Source of the DNA: Histoplasma ohiense
Taxonomy: Eukaryota > Ascomycota > Eurotiomycetes > Onygenales > Ajellomycetaceae
Direction of reading: 5' to 3'
Assembly: GCA_017607445.1 (NCBI GenBank)
Contig: JAEVHH010000003.1
Coordinates: 1,798,001-1,862,000, forward strand
Length of the DNA stretch: 64,000 nucleotides
Under the pieces are notes generated by a model, which was not told where the DNA came from, made no database searches, and saw nothing but the letters and a program-made list of their open reading frames with translations. Position numbers and translations under genes: made by a program. Position 1 is the first letter of the stretch; every line of letters starts with the position of its first letter. Positions 1-10,149 of this stretch are shown here, piece after piece.

Positions 1-1023
1 GTCTGTGTTTTAGAGTGAGAGCTTGTCTTTTCCCTGTTCTTGCCTATCCACGGGTGACACAGCATTTACACATGTGGGGGGTTTACTTGAGGTGATTGCA
101 TTCAGACATTGATTTGTGAAGTGCTCTGGCTTGTCACAGTGTATGCAGACTTCTCTGATGATTCAGTCAGCAGTGTTCTTCTCTGAGATGTTGAGGACTC
201 TCAGGCAACTTGTGTTTATGTGTGGGACTCAGTTCATTGATTCTGATTCAGAGGTGGAGAGTGCTGCAGAGCAGTTTGAGATGTATGCATTTATTTGATG
301 GAATTCTCTGCAATTTTGGAGTGTGTGAAACTGAGACAGATCATTGTTCAACAGATGAAGATCAGTGCAGAATTCACTGTATATTGAGAGCTTTGAATGC
401 TCTATGCTTTGATTATGCAATTGAAAGTTCAAGTTCTTGAACAATATGTTGATCTTGATGATGTTGTTCCAGTCTTGCCCACCTGCTTCTAGGAGCTTGT
501 GATTGAATTCAGAAAGATAAGTTGCCAACATGACATTCATCTGATGAGTCTGATTAAGCCAGTCTAACACCTTGGCTTGAAGTGTAGGATTGAGGAAGAG
601 GGAGTTGAGTTGTCAGAAGACTAGCTCTGATGTATGCTGATGATTCTGACAATGACTCATCCAGGGTTGGAATTTTGCTAACACATCGCCATTCAATCTG
701 CTATGGATATACCATGCTTGATTGGATAGCGAGCCTATTGCTTGTTCATTGATGTTCAATTTGGTGTTTGCTTTTGACTTCCATGTGAGGTAGAGCACTA
801 GGTCTCTCTTGTATTTGTTGAGGATTGAAAGCTTCTCTCTTGAAGGCTTTTCATGAGGTGTGGGTGTAGGAGGAATGATGAATGTGGAAGTGCTCATCTC
901 AGCAAGTCATTGTTGCAATTCAGCCATCTGTAGCACCTGCTGCTGGAGGATGCTTTGTAGGTCTAAGTTATTGTCCACTGTGTTCAGATGTGGTGGATGT
1001 TTGTAGGATTGCTTGTAGTTCAT
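1..1023 (-). pseudogene. gag: alpha1 gag (decayed, 3' end outside window)
   Basis: Gag capsid/nucleocapsid protein of an alpha-family Gypsy element. The start MNYKQ at 1023 is shared by every alpha copy here. One frame runs from 1023 to the edge, broken by stops near 905, 612 and 229. A CCHC zinc knuckle, C-I-H-C-x4-H-x4-C, lies at 147-106 and would bind genomic RNA. The protein ends with a basic Glu/Lys stretch, as in the other copies. The stops are TGA/TAG at positions that are sense codons in one or another sister copy, so decay is by point transitions and not by rearrangement. It is a non-functional relic. The family is clear; the exact C terminus is not visible. Confidence 0.85.
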
Positions 1024-1390
1024 TTCAATATCTAAGGACATATAATAATAAAAAAAAGGGAAAGGAATACTCAGTCCTCTCACAGACACTATTTGCAGTG
1101 TTGCAGTGCTAAGCTTGATCAAGCTTCTTTGTGAATGCTATTCACAGTGTTATGGTTTGTAGGCACTCAGGCCTTGTAGAACACAGTCAATTGTGTTTTG
1201 AATGCTTAGACACAACAGTCTATATAACTAATGATAAGAGCACTCAGACCCATGAGGAATCTCTTGTAATAACTAGACACTCAGACCTGTAAACAACGCA
1301 CTCGGGTGTAAGAACTGGTAACAACACACTCAGATGTAAGAACTAATAACAAGACACTCAGATCTTAAACACAGAAGAATCAATTTGTAA
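1024..1390 (-). other. alpha1 leader with 16 bp palindrome
   Basis: Untranslated leader between LTR and gag. It holds degenerate ~30 bp repeats built on 'ctgagtgt...gttcttaca' (minus strand) and a perfect palindrome, aagcttgatcaagctt, at 1111-1126. The same palindrome is intact in alpha3 (16252-16267) and altered in alpha2 and alpha4. No gene seen. Confidence 0.6.
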
Positions 1391-1987
1391 TGTAATGGGC
1401 ATACTTCAATTAACAATTTGGTACTATCCTAATTACAGATTATGAATTGATTAAGGAAAGAAAGAGAAAAGAAATCAGAAGAAAAGGTTGTACAAAGAGG
1501 GTTCTTATAGAAGAAAGTTCAGAGTGGAAGAATATCAGAAGCCACTCCACAGTGGAGTGTGGAGTGGAAGAACATTAAGAGATATGTGTAAGAATTGTTA
1601 GAAGTTACACAAGTGTGGAACATGGGGCAGAGAAATCATTGAGAGCTACACAGAAGAATCATTAGAGACTACACAAGCACAGAACACAGAGTGGGAGAAT
1701 ATAAGGAGCTACACAGAAGAATTGTTAGAGACTATGTGAGTGCAGAACACAGAGCAGAGGAATGTAAGAAGCTACACAGAAGAATTGTTAGAGACTATAC
1801 AAGTGTGAAGCACAGAGTGGAAGAACATTAAGAGCTATGCAGAAAAATTGTTAGAAACTACACAAGTGCAGAGCATGGAGCAGAAGAACATTGAGGGTTA
1901 CACAAGGTCACAACAGCCAGGAACAAGCGGGTGCAGGAGGGGAGTTGGTTGCATAAGTTAATTACTAACAGATGCTAACCCGTCACA
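1391..1987 (-). repeat. alpha LTR L1 (5' LTR of alpha1), 597 bp
   Basis: On the minus strand it begins TGTGACGGG and ends ...CCATTACA. It is 63 bp longer than the standard 533-534 bp alpha LTR, equal to one extra copy of the internal 63 bp repeat. A TATAAGAAC box occurs about 55 nt before the AATCAATTCATAA motif that pairs with the putative primer site. Confidence 0.85.
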
Positions 1988-2456
1988 TTTCTGACTGTTG
2001 TAACTTTATATAATTCTTGATGTTCTTCTGCTCTGTGCTCTGTGCTTGTGTAGTTTCTAATGATTCTTCTGTGTAGCTTTTAATGTTCTTCTGCTCTGTG
2101 CTCTGTGCTTGTATAGTCTTTAATGATTCTTCTATGTAGCTTCTAATATTCTTCTACTTCATATTCTGTGCTTGTGTAGTCTCTAATGATTCTTCTATGT
2201 AGCTCTCAATGATTCTCTCACTTCATGCTCTGTGTTTGTGTAGTTTCTAATGATTCTTATACATATCTTTTAATGTTCTTTCACTCTGCACTTCACTGTG
2301 AAGTGACTTCTAATATTCTTCTGCTCTGAACTTCTTTCTATAAGAATTCTCTTTGTACAATCTTTTCTTCTGATTTCTTTTCTCTTTCTTTTCTTAATCA
2401 ATTTGTAATCTGTATTAGAATAGTGCTAGATTATTAATTGAAATATGTCTGTTACA
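1988..2456 (+). repeat. alpha LTR L2 (5' LTR of alpha2), split by alpha1
   Basis: It starts at nt 65 of the LTR (tttctgactgttg) because alpha1 is inserted there, and ends ...gtctgttaca. It contains AATCAATTTGTAA at 2396-2408, the TSS-side partner of the leader motif TTATGAATTGATT at 2457-2469. The two differ only by a CA/TG change that points to an ancestral CpG. Confidence 0.85.
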
Positions 2457-2831
2457 TTATGAATTGATTCTTCTGTGTTTAAGATCTGAGTGTCTTGTTA
2501 TTAGTTCTTACACTTAAGTGTGTTGTTATCAGTTCTTACATCTGAGTGTGTTGTTTACAGATCTGAGTGTCTAGTTGTTACAAGAGATCTCTTGTGAGCT
2601 TGAGTGCTTTTATTATTAGTTATATAGACTGTCATATCTAAGTGTCTGAAACACAATTGATTGTGTTCTACAAGGCTTGAGTGTCTATGAACTGTAATGC
2701 TGTGAATAGCATTCATGAAGAAGCTTAATCAAGCTTAGCACTACAACACTGTGAATAGTGTCTGCAAGAGAACTGAGTATCTACAAGTATTTCTTTTCTT
2801 TTATTATTATTATATGTTTTTAGATATTGAA
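2457..2831 (+). other. alpha2 leader and putative self-primer site
   Basis: It opens immediately after the LTR with TTATGAATTGATT (2457-2469), the exact reverse complement of AATCAATTCATAA in the 3' LTR of the same element (21487-21499). Degenerate repeats of the 'ctgagtgt' type follow. No conventional TGG-starting tRNA primer site is seen next to the LTR. Confidence 0.6.
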
Positions 2832-3520
2832 ATGAACTATAAACAATTCTACAAACACTCACTGCACTCAAACATGGTGGATGACAACTTAGATCTACAA
2901 AGTATTCTTCAGCAGCAAGCACTACAGATGACTGAATTGCAATGATGACTTGCTGAGATAAACACTCTCACATTCACTGTTCCTTCTACACCCACATCTC
3001 ATGAAAAGCTCTCAAGAGAGAAACTTTCAATTCTTGATAAATACAAAGAAGATCTAGTACTCTACCTTGTGTGGAAGTCAAAAGTGAACATCAAATTGAA
3101 CATTGATGGACAAGCAATAGGCTCACTATTCAATCAAGTGTGGTATATTCATAGCAGATTGAATGACAATGTGTTAGTGAAATTTCAACTCTGAATGAGT
3201 CATTGTCAGAATGATCAGTGTACATCAGAGCTAGTCTTCTGACAACTCAACTCTCTCTTTCTTGATTCTATACTTCAAGTCAAGATGTTGAACTGATTTA
3301 ATCAGATTTGTCAGATGAATGTTGTGTTGACAACTTATCTTTCTGAATTCAATTATAAGCTTCTAGAAGCAGATGAGCAAGACTGAGATGATGCTGTCAA
3401 GATCAACATGTTGTTCAAGAACTTGAACTTTTAGTTACATAACTGAAGTGTAGAGTATCTGAAGCTCTCAATATACAGCAAATTCTGTGCTGATCTTCAT
3501 CTGTTGAACAACAATCTATC
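2832..3520 (+). pseudogene. gag: alpha2 gag, N-terminal part
   Basis: Starts MNYKQF at 2832 and reads with in-frame stops (a double stop at 2943-2948, then several TGA at former Trp/Arg codons) until alpha3 interrupts it at 3520. The protein aligns by eye with alpha1, alpha4 and alpha5 gag over its whole length. The remainder, with the zinc knuckle, is at 17066-17397. Non-functional. Confidence 0.8.
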
Positions 3521-4054
3521 TGTAACGGGTGTACTTCAATTAACGATTTGATACTATCCTAATTACAGATTACGAATTGATTAAGAAAGGAAAGAGAAAA
3601 GAAATCAGAAAAAAAGATTGTATGAAGGGGGTTCTTATAGAGGAAAGTTCAGAGTGGAAGAATATCAGAAGCCACTCCACAGTGGAGTACAGAGTGGAAG
3701 AACATTAAGAGGTATACATAAGAATCATTAGAAACTATGCAAATGTGGAGTGTGGAATAAAGGAATCATTGAGAGCTACATGGAAGAATTGTTAGAGACT
3801 ACATAAGTGTGGAACATGGAGTGGAAGAACATTAGAAGCTATGCAGAAGAATTGTTAGAGACTACACAAGTATGAAGTATAGAGTGGAAGAACATTAAGA
3901 GCTACACAGAAGAATTGTTAAAAACTACACAAACACAGAGCACAGAGCAGAAGAACATCAAGAGTTATATGAGATCACAACAGTCAGAAATAAGTGAATG
4001 CAGAAGAAGAGTTGATTGTGTAAGATAATTACTAACAGATGCTAACCCATCACA
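3521..4054 (-). repeat. alpha LTR L3 (3' LTR of alpha3), 534 bp
   Basis: It opens in plus orientation with tgtaacgggtgtac and ends ...ctaacccatcaca. It keeps the ancestral-looking CpG in the primer-pairing motif (gattacgaattgatt, minus-strand AATCAATTCGTAA), which explains the CA/TG alternatives in other copies. It contains several 63 bp subrepeats. Confidence 0.9.
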
Positions 4055-4055
4055 T

Positions 4056-7000
4056 TATCCCCCTCTATCAGAGTGAGTGAGAACTTGTAGATGTCAAGGG
4101 CAGTGATGTTCTCCAAGACAGATATGAGTTCCCAGATTGAACAATTGTATTCTATTCATTTGATGAGATATTCACAGCAGTGGTGATTGGTTCTATTGTC
4201 AAGAATTGTTTTGATTTCCCATTCAAGTTTGTTGTCTTCTTCTACAATGATGAATGACTGTCAATCAGAGATTCTCTGTGAGGGGAATGGATTCTCAGCT
4301 GTGAGTTGGAGCAGGTTCATATGAAAGATGTTGTGGATGTCAGATGAGGTGTCAAGTTGATAATTGTATATATCTAGCACTTTCTTCACTGTATACTTGA
4401 TGTGGTGGTAATCTAGCATACACAAGAGGTGGTCTGTTCTTATATTCTTGAGATTCAGTCAGACTTTGTCTTCTATATAATATCAGATTGCAGAACTTCT
4501 TCTGATGTTCATTTGATTCTTATAATTTTGCTGAATACTGATCATTGAAGCTTCTGCTCATTCATGAGCTTTCTTCAGTTTGCTCACAATATTCTCTGCT
4601 GTCTGTATGAAGCTGCAGATGTATGCAGTTTCTCAGAGAGTTTCAGAAAAGTTCAGAATCTCTAAATTGTATCTATATAGAAGAAAGAATGAGCTTACAT
4701 CTGTTGTAGCAGAATCTCAACTGTTAATCACAATCTCAGTATGTGACAGCAGATTGCTTCAGTTGTTTTGTGCATAATTGCAGAACTTACAGAGAATGTT
4801 CTTTACTGTTTGTATCATTCTCTCAGTAGCTTCATCAGTCTCTGAGTAGTATACTGTTGACAACTTTTATTCAATTCTTAGCAATTGACATACACAGGCT
4901 CAGAGTGTGCTGACAAATTGACTGTCTCTATCTGACACAATGAATGAAGGCAGACTGTGTATACAATAGAACAGACTTCTGATAAAGACATCTGTGACTA
5001 CTTTGATGTTCATCTTGTTATAGAGCTGTAGTATTACACCCTTGCTGAGTCAGTCAACAATGACTAGAATGTTCATAGAACCTCTGCTCTCAGGCAAGAA
5101 AACTGCAAAATCAATAGCTATATTACATCAAATTCAGTTGAGAACAGATAGAAGCTTCAGCATCTCTTTTCAGTATTCATATCATATCATCACTGAGCTG
5201 CAGTGATCACAGTTGTGTACAAACCAGTGTATGTCTTTTGACATATCTGATCAGTAGAATTCTCAAGTGATGATGTTGTACATGATTTCATATTCTGAGT
5301 GTCTGATCATCAGTGAGTCATGAATTTCTTGCATGATCTGTGTTTGTAGAGGTTCTGAATCAGGGATTCATTGTCTATCTTGAAAGTGTAAGCAGTTGTC
5401 ATCATTGATTGAATATGCTGAGATATCTGTTCTTGAGTATACATCTGTGGGGAATTGAGATGTTTTGCTTTGTATGACTTCAGTGACTTGTTGTCAGAAT
5501 TCATCTGCTTCTGCTGCTAGTCTTCATTGTTCTTTGAGTGAGGGTTCTTGAGCTTGAGACTGATTGATATGTATGCAGAGTTCATCTGATTGTGTAGAAC
5601 TTTCTATGATTGCAGAGTTGATTAACTGATGCTCTCAGTGTTTCCATCTGTCATCTAAGTCATCAGATGATATATCTTATTCTCAGTGGGACAGAGCATC
5701 TGCAAGAATGTTCTCTACTTCAGATCAATAACAAATTGTGAACAAAAAACAGCTAAGAAACAATAATCAATGCATATGCCTTTTAGTAAGCTTACAAGTA
5801 ATTGTGAAGTATTCTAAGTTCTTATGATCAGTAACAATCTCAAACTTCTCAACACTCATAAGTTCAGACTTTCATTTCTCAAGATATCATATAATTGCTA
5901 GAAGCTTCTTGTTGTAGATCTTGTAGTTACATTCAGCAGACAACATCTTTTTTGAGATGAAGACACAAGATTATAGAACATCTTCATTATTGTATTGTAT
6001 TAGTACTCCATCTACTACATAATCTGAGACATCTGTTTCAAGAATTGTATGCTTATCTGAATTGAATGATTGCAGCATTGAGGTGCTTGTGAACATACAC
6101 TTCAGCTTTTTGAATACTGCATCTGCTTTGTCAGTTCATTGAAATACAGCATCTTTCCAGGTCAGATTCATCAGTGGTCATACAATATCAGAGAAGTTTT
6201 TAATGAATCTTCAGTAGAAGTTGATGAATTCTAGAAAGCTTCTAGTCTCTTTTACTGAGACTGATGTCTTTCAGTTGAGGATTGCTTTCATCTTCTTAGA
6301 ATCCATGCATACATCTTTTTCAGCTTTGATGATGAATTCTAGATAGATTATAGACTTGGTTTCAAAGTTGCATTTGTCAATGTCCACTTGCAGTTCAGCT
6401 TTTTGTAGGCAGTCAAGCACTTGTCATACATGCTTACAGTGCTCAGTGAGCAATCCATTGGTGAAGATCAAGATATCATTCATATATGCTGAGGTGATCT
6501 CATTGAGCAGGTCTTATAGAGCCCAGTTAATGTATTTCTGAAATGTACTTGAAGTGTTCACTAATTCAAAGGGGGTCACTGTCTATTTGTATAATTCATA
6601 ATGTGTACAAAAGACAGTTAGTCATTCATCATCTTCATTAATTCTTATCTTGTAGAAGGCTGCAGAGATGTCAAGTTTTGTAAATCATTTTACTTTTTCT
6701 ATTCATTTGAGTGTTTCATTGATGAGTGGAAGAAGGTATCAGTTCTTCCATGTAATCTTGTTGAGTTCTTGATAGTCAACACAGAATTGTAAGCCTTCTT
6801 CTGATTTCTTTGCAAACAGTACAGATGCTGCAGTGAATGAGTTGCTAATATAAATGAAGTCTTTGTCTAGTAATTTATTGAGTGTTTTTCATAGAATGAG
6901 AAGCTCATCACATGATATACTGTAGAGAGAATCTCAGAGCAGTTGTGGGTTCTTACTGTCTTTCTTGATGAGCTCAATTGTATGATCTATACTGGGTTCT

Positions 7001-7600
7001 CAGTGAGAGAGAAGCTTTTCAGCTTCTTTCTCATCAAACACATCTGCAAAGTCTTTGTATGATTTGAGTAGTTTCTTACACAGTTTCTTGAAGTCTTTGA
7101 GTTCTAACTTTTCTAACACTTTCTTGATATCTGCTATGCTAGCAGTGAACACTTGGACATTCTTCTTCTCATGCATTTGATGAGTTAGTAGTTTGTACAC
7201 TTTCACTGATATCTGAATGAGATCAGTGGTTCTATTGACATTCTTCTTATAAACATGATCATCTTCTGAGAAAATAAGACAGCAGTTGTGTGTGTTCAAT
7301 AAGGTTTCAAATTCTGTGAGTCATGATAGACTGAGTATTAGATTGTACTCAAGGTCTTGTATTTCATATGCATATACATTCTTTTTCTCATGTTCTTCTA
7401 TGTTGACATTAAATCTTATTATGTTGTAGAAGGTGGATCCTCTGAAGCTGTCAAATTCACTGAGCTTACATGATTTGAGAAAGAGAATATGCTGGAGCTT
7501 ATGCTTCTCAATCAGCTGAATGTCTATAAGAGTGTAGTGAAGAAAATCACTGTCTATCATTGCTCATATATTGACTAAGCTATTTACAATGACAGAGATC
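4056..7600 (-). pseudogene. pol: alpha3 pol: protease, RT, RNase H, integrase, chromodomain (decayed)
   Basis: Minus strand, in order: protease (the DSG site reads D-S-D at the start of the open stretch 7560-7321), linker to 7000, reverse transcriptase with catalytic box Y-M-N-D (about 6480-6460; Asp to Asn from GAT to AAT), RNase H (about 6150-5700), integrase (about 5650-4450) and a C-terminal chromodomain-like segment ending at the polypurine tract near 4066. In-frame stops are frequent. The catalytic D-to-N and G-to-D changes fit G-to-A decay. No function is expected. Family identification is firm; subdomain borders are approximate. Confidence 0.8.
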
Positions 7601-7675
7601 ATGATTGTGTCTGCTTGCATCTCTTGCTCAAATCTTCAGCTAGCTTTTTGCTTCTTGAGCTCTTATCTGTATTTT

Positions 7676-8491
7676 AGAGTGAGAGCTTGTCTTTTCTCTG
7701 TTCTTGTCTATCCGCAGGCAACACAGTGTTCATGTGTGTGGGGGGTTTACTTGAAGTGATCACATTCAGACATTGATTTATGAAGTGCTCTGACTTGTCA
7801 CAGTGTATGCAGACTCCTCTGACAATTCAGTCAGCAGCATTTTTTTCTGAGACATTGAAGACTCTCAGACAGCTTGTGTTCACATGTGAGACTCAGTTCA
7901 TTGATTCTGATTCAGAGATGGGGAGTGCTGCAGAGTGGTTTGAGATGTACACATTTGTTCAGCAGAATTCTCTGCAATTTTGAAGCACACAGAACTGAGA
8001 CAGATCATTGTTCAACAGACAAAGATCAGTACAGAATTCACTGTATATTGAGAGCTTTGAACACTCTATACTTTGATTATGCAACTGAAAGTTCAAGTTC
8101 TTGAACAATATATTGATTTTGACAGCATCATTCCAGTCTTGCCCATCTGCTTCTAGAAGTTTGTAATTGAATTCAGAAAGATAAATTGTCAACACAATAT
8201 TCATCTGACAAGTTTGATTAAGCCAGTCTAACACCTTGGCTTGAAGTGTAGAATTGAGAAAGAGGGAGTTGAGTTGTTGAAAGACTAGCTCTGATATATG
8301 CTGATGGTTCTGACAATGACTCATTCAGAGTTGGAATTTTGCTAATGTGTTGCCATTCAACCTGCTATGAATATACCACACTTGATTGGATAGTGAGCCT
8401 ATTGCTTGTTCATCAATGTCCAATTTGGCATTCACTTTTGACTTCCATGTGAGGTAGAGTGCTAGATCTCTCTCATATTTGTCAAGGATTG
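7676..8491 (-). pseudogene. gag: alpha3 gag, C-terminal part
   Basis: Gag continues here from 15954 once beta1 is removed. It includes an open stretch at 8324-7959, the zinc-knuckle region (about 7830-7780) and the Lys/Glu tail ending near 7676. beta1 entered at gattg (8487-8491). Confidence 0.8.
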
Positions 8492-8758
8492 TGTAATGCA
8501 CTCGTTTATTATTTCCTTATTATCTTCGCTTATTCTTACCTCTTTCCATTATACTCTCGCTACCGCTATTTCTATATGTATATATATATCGATGTATGTA
8601 TTTCGCACATCTTCTTTCTCTTTCTTTTCTTCCTTAGTGATTAAGCTACACTATGTTATGCTACTATACTATATTACTCTACAATATATTACTATTATCT
8701 CTGCTATGCTATAAACTATCTTCTACTGTTACTCTTCACACTGTCACTACACCTCACA
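8492..8758 (+). repeat. beta1 5' LTR, 267 bp
   Basis: tgtaatgcactcg ... acacctcaca. A TATA-rich stretch at about 8575-8590 is followed ~55 nt later by agtgattaag (8636-8645). This matches, apart from one extra A and CpG-type changes, the complement of the leader motif ctaattgct (8763-8771). Small open frames inside the LTR recur wherever the LTR occurs and are not genes. Confidence 0.95.
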
Positions 8759-8805
8759 GTTTCTAATTGCTCAATCTTTGAGAGATGATCTGTTGAGTAA
8801 TAGTC

Positions 8806-10140
8806 ATGACCTCTACCCACAGCATCCGCTGTACTTGTGCTACCATCAAATTCAAAGCAGCAAATATCATGGAAGAAAACCACAAAACACACACTTCTGC
8901 CACTGAAAGTGCACAACAAGTATCACCTTTCTCTATGGAATTGAACTCTGAACATAGTTTGAAAGAGGATATCTCTTCTGAAGATCTCAGTGCAATTGAG
9001 GCTGAGAAGATAGCTGTGATCAGAAGAATCAAAAAATTACAGACTGAGAAAGAATTACAAGAACTCCAACAGCAGTGTGACACTTTACTACAAGAATTAA
9101 ATGAAACAATTCCAGCCATCTGAAATACACTAGAAGCACATCTGAACCACAGTAGAGATGCAACTAGTGTGAATGATAACTGTGATAACATCATCAGTAT
9201 TCTCAGATCACTGAAAGCCACACTACAAGCACTCAACATCTTAGTGAAAAGTGCTGTGACTACTGTCAATGAAAGATGTAGTCAGATATCACTTTGACAA
9301 TTAGAACTTTGAGATTCTGGTATGAGCAGTCACTCTTCTCAGAGAGATGTGGAAAAGTTCTGAGATCAAAATATGAAAGAATTCAAAAACTTTGTTACAG
9401 CTGCTATCACTTTCCATGCCAGTGATCTTGATTACTACAACAAACACAACCATTGAAAGATCATTGAAGCCATTACTCATTTCAATGTCAAGATGCAACA
9501 ACATTGGTATCAACATACACATAATATGTGAACTTTGCCACTATAGGAAGAATTTGTTAGTTGGATGCAATGTCAAGTCACTGATTCAGATAGAAGTTTC
9601 CAAGATGTCAATAGACAGTACTGAAAAACAGAGCAATAAGAAGATCAGACAGTTCAACAATTTACTTCACACTTACAATCAATTGAAGAGCATCTGCAGC
9701 ATTCTTATAGTGAATACCATCAGAAATCACACCTTTATATGAAAGTTCTACCTTCCATTCACTGAGAATTTGACAAATATGCAATCAAATTGGAAGAGTT
9801 AAGCTATGATGCCACTCTACATAAACTTGCAATGGCAGAATCGAATCTGCCAGAGAGATGGAAGAAGCTTAAAGAGAAGTCAAATTTCAAAAATCCTACT
9901 CAAAGCTTTAACAACAGAAATAATGCTGATAATAGATCACAAAACAAACACAGATGAAATGATACTACAAAGTTCAATGACTTCACTCAATCAAAATATT
10001 GCTGTTATTGCAAGTGACCAGAACATATCATCAATTTGTGTTTCAAACAACTCAAAGACAAATCCAAAAACATCAAGTCTGACTTGAAATCCAATACAAA
10101 AGACATGAAGAACTCAAAGGACTCAAAAAACACTTAAGGC
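8806..10140 (+). pseudogene. gag: beta1 gag (decayed)
   Basis: Starts MTSTHS at 8806; the 105-codon open stretch to 9123 contains a Glu/Lys-rich coiled-coil-like segment (about residues 60-100). The same frame continues through many TGA/TAG/TAA to a CCHC zinc knuckle, C-Y-C-K-x3-H-x4-C, near 10004-10046 and a Lys-rich tail. The pol frame is -1 relative to gag, the usual Gypsy arrangement, so gag-pol was probably joined by -1 frameshifting near 10100-10200. Copies in beta2 (46325 down) and beta3 (49233 down) share start and length. Confidence 0.8.
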
Positions 10141-10149
10141 ACATCATTC

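Larger units (their letters stand above)
1..1987 (-). mobile_element. alpha1: Ty3/Gypsy chromovirus, 5' part (LTR, leader, gag)
   Basis: Reading on the minus strand: a 5' LTR (1987-1391), a leader (1390-1024) and gag from 1023 to the window edge. Protease, pol and the 3' LTR lie to the left of the window. The element sits inside the 5' LTR of alpha2: the LTR piece that starts at 1988 lacks exactly the first 64 nt of a 533 nt alpha LTR, and 64+469=533. The expected 5 bp duplication is tttct (1988-1992); the partner copy is outside the window. Confidence 0.85.

Noticed and set aside
8459..8714. Short hydrophobic ORFs (for example M-H-S-F-I-I-S-L) repeated at 8496, 15691, 25523 and 46685
   Set aside because: They coincide with the beta LTR and repeat with it; other frames are equally open there because the LTR is pyrimidine-rich.
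8763..9269. 168-codon minus-strand ORF opposite beta1 gag
   Set aside because: A mirror of the gag reading frame; antisense frames of Glu/Lys-rich coding regions are often open, and it is not kept as one frame in beta2 or beta3.
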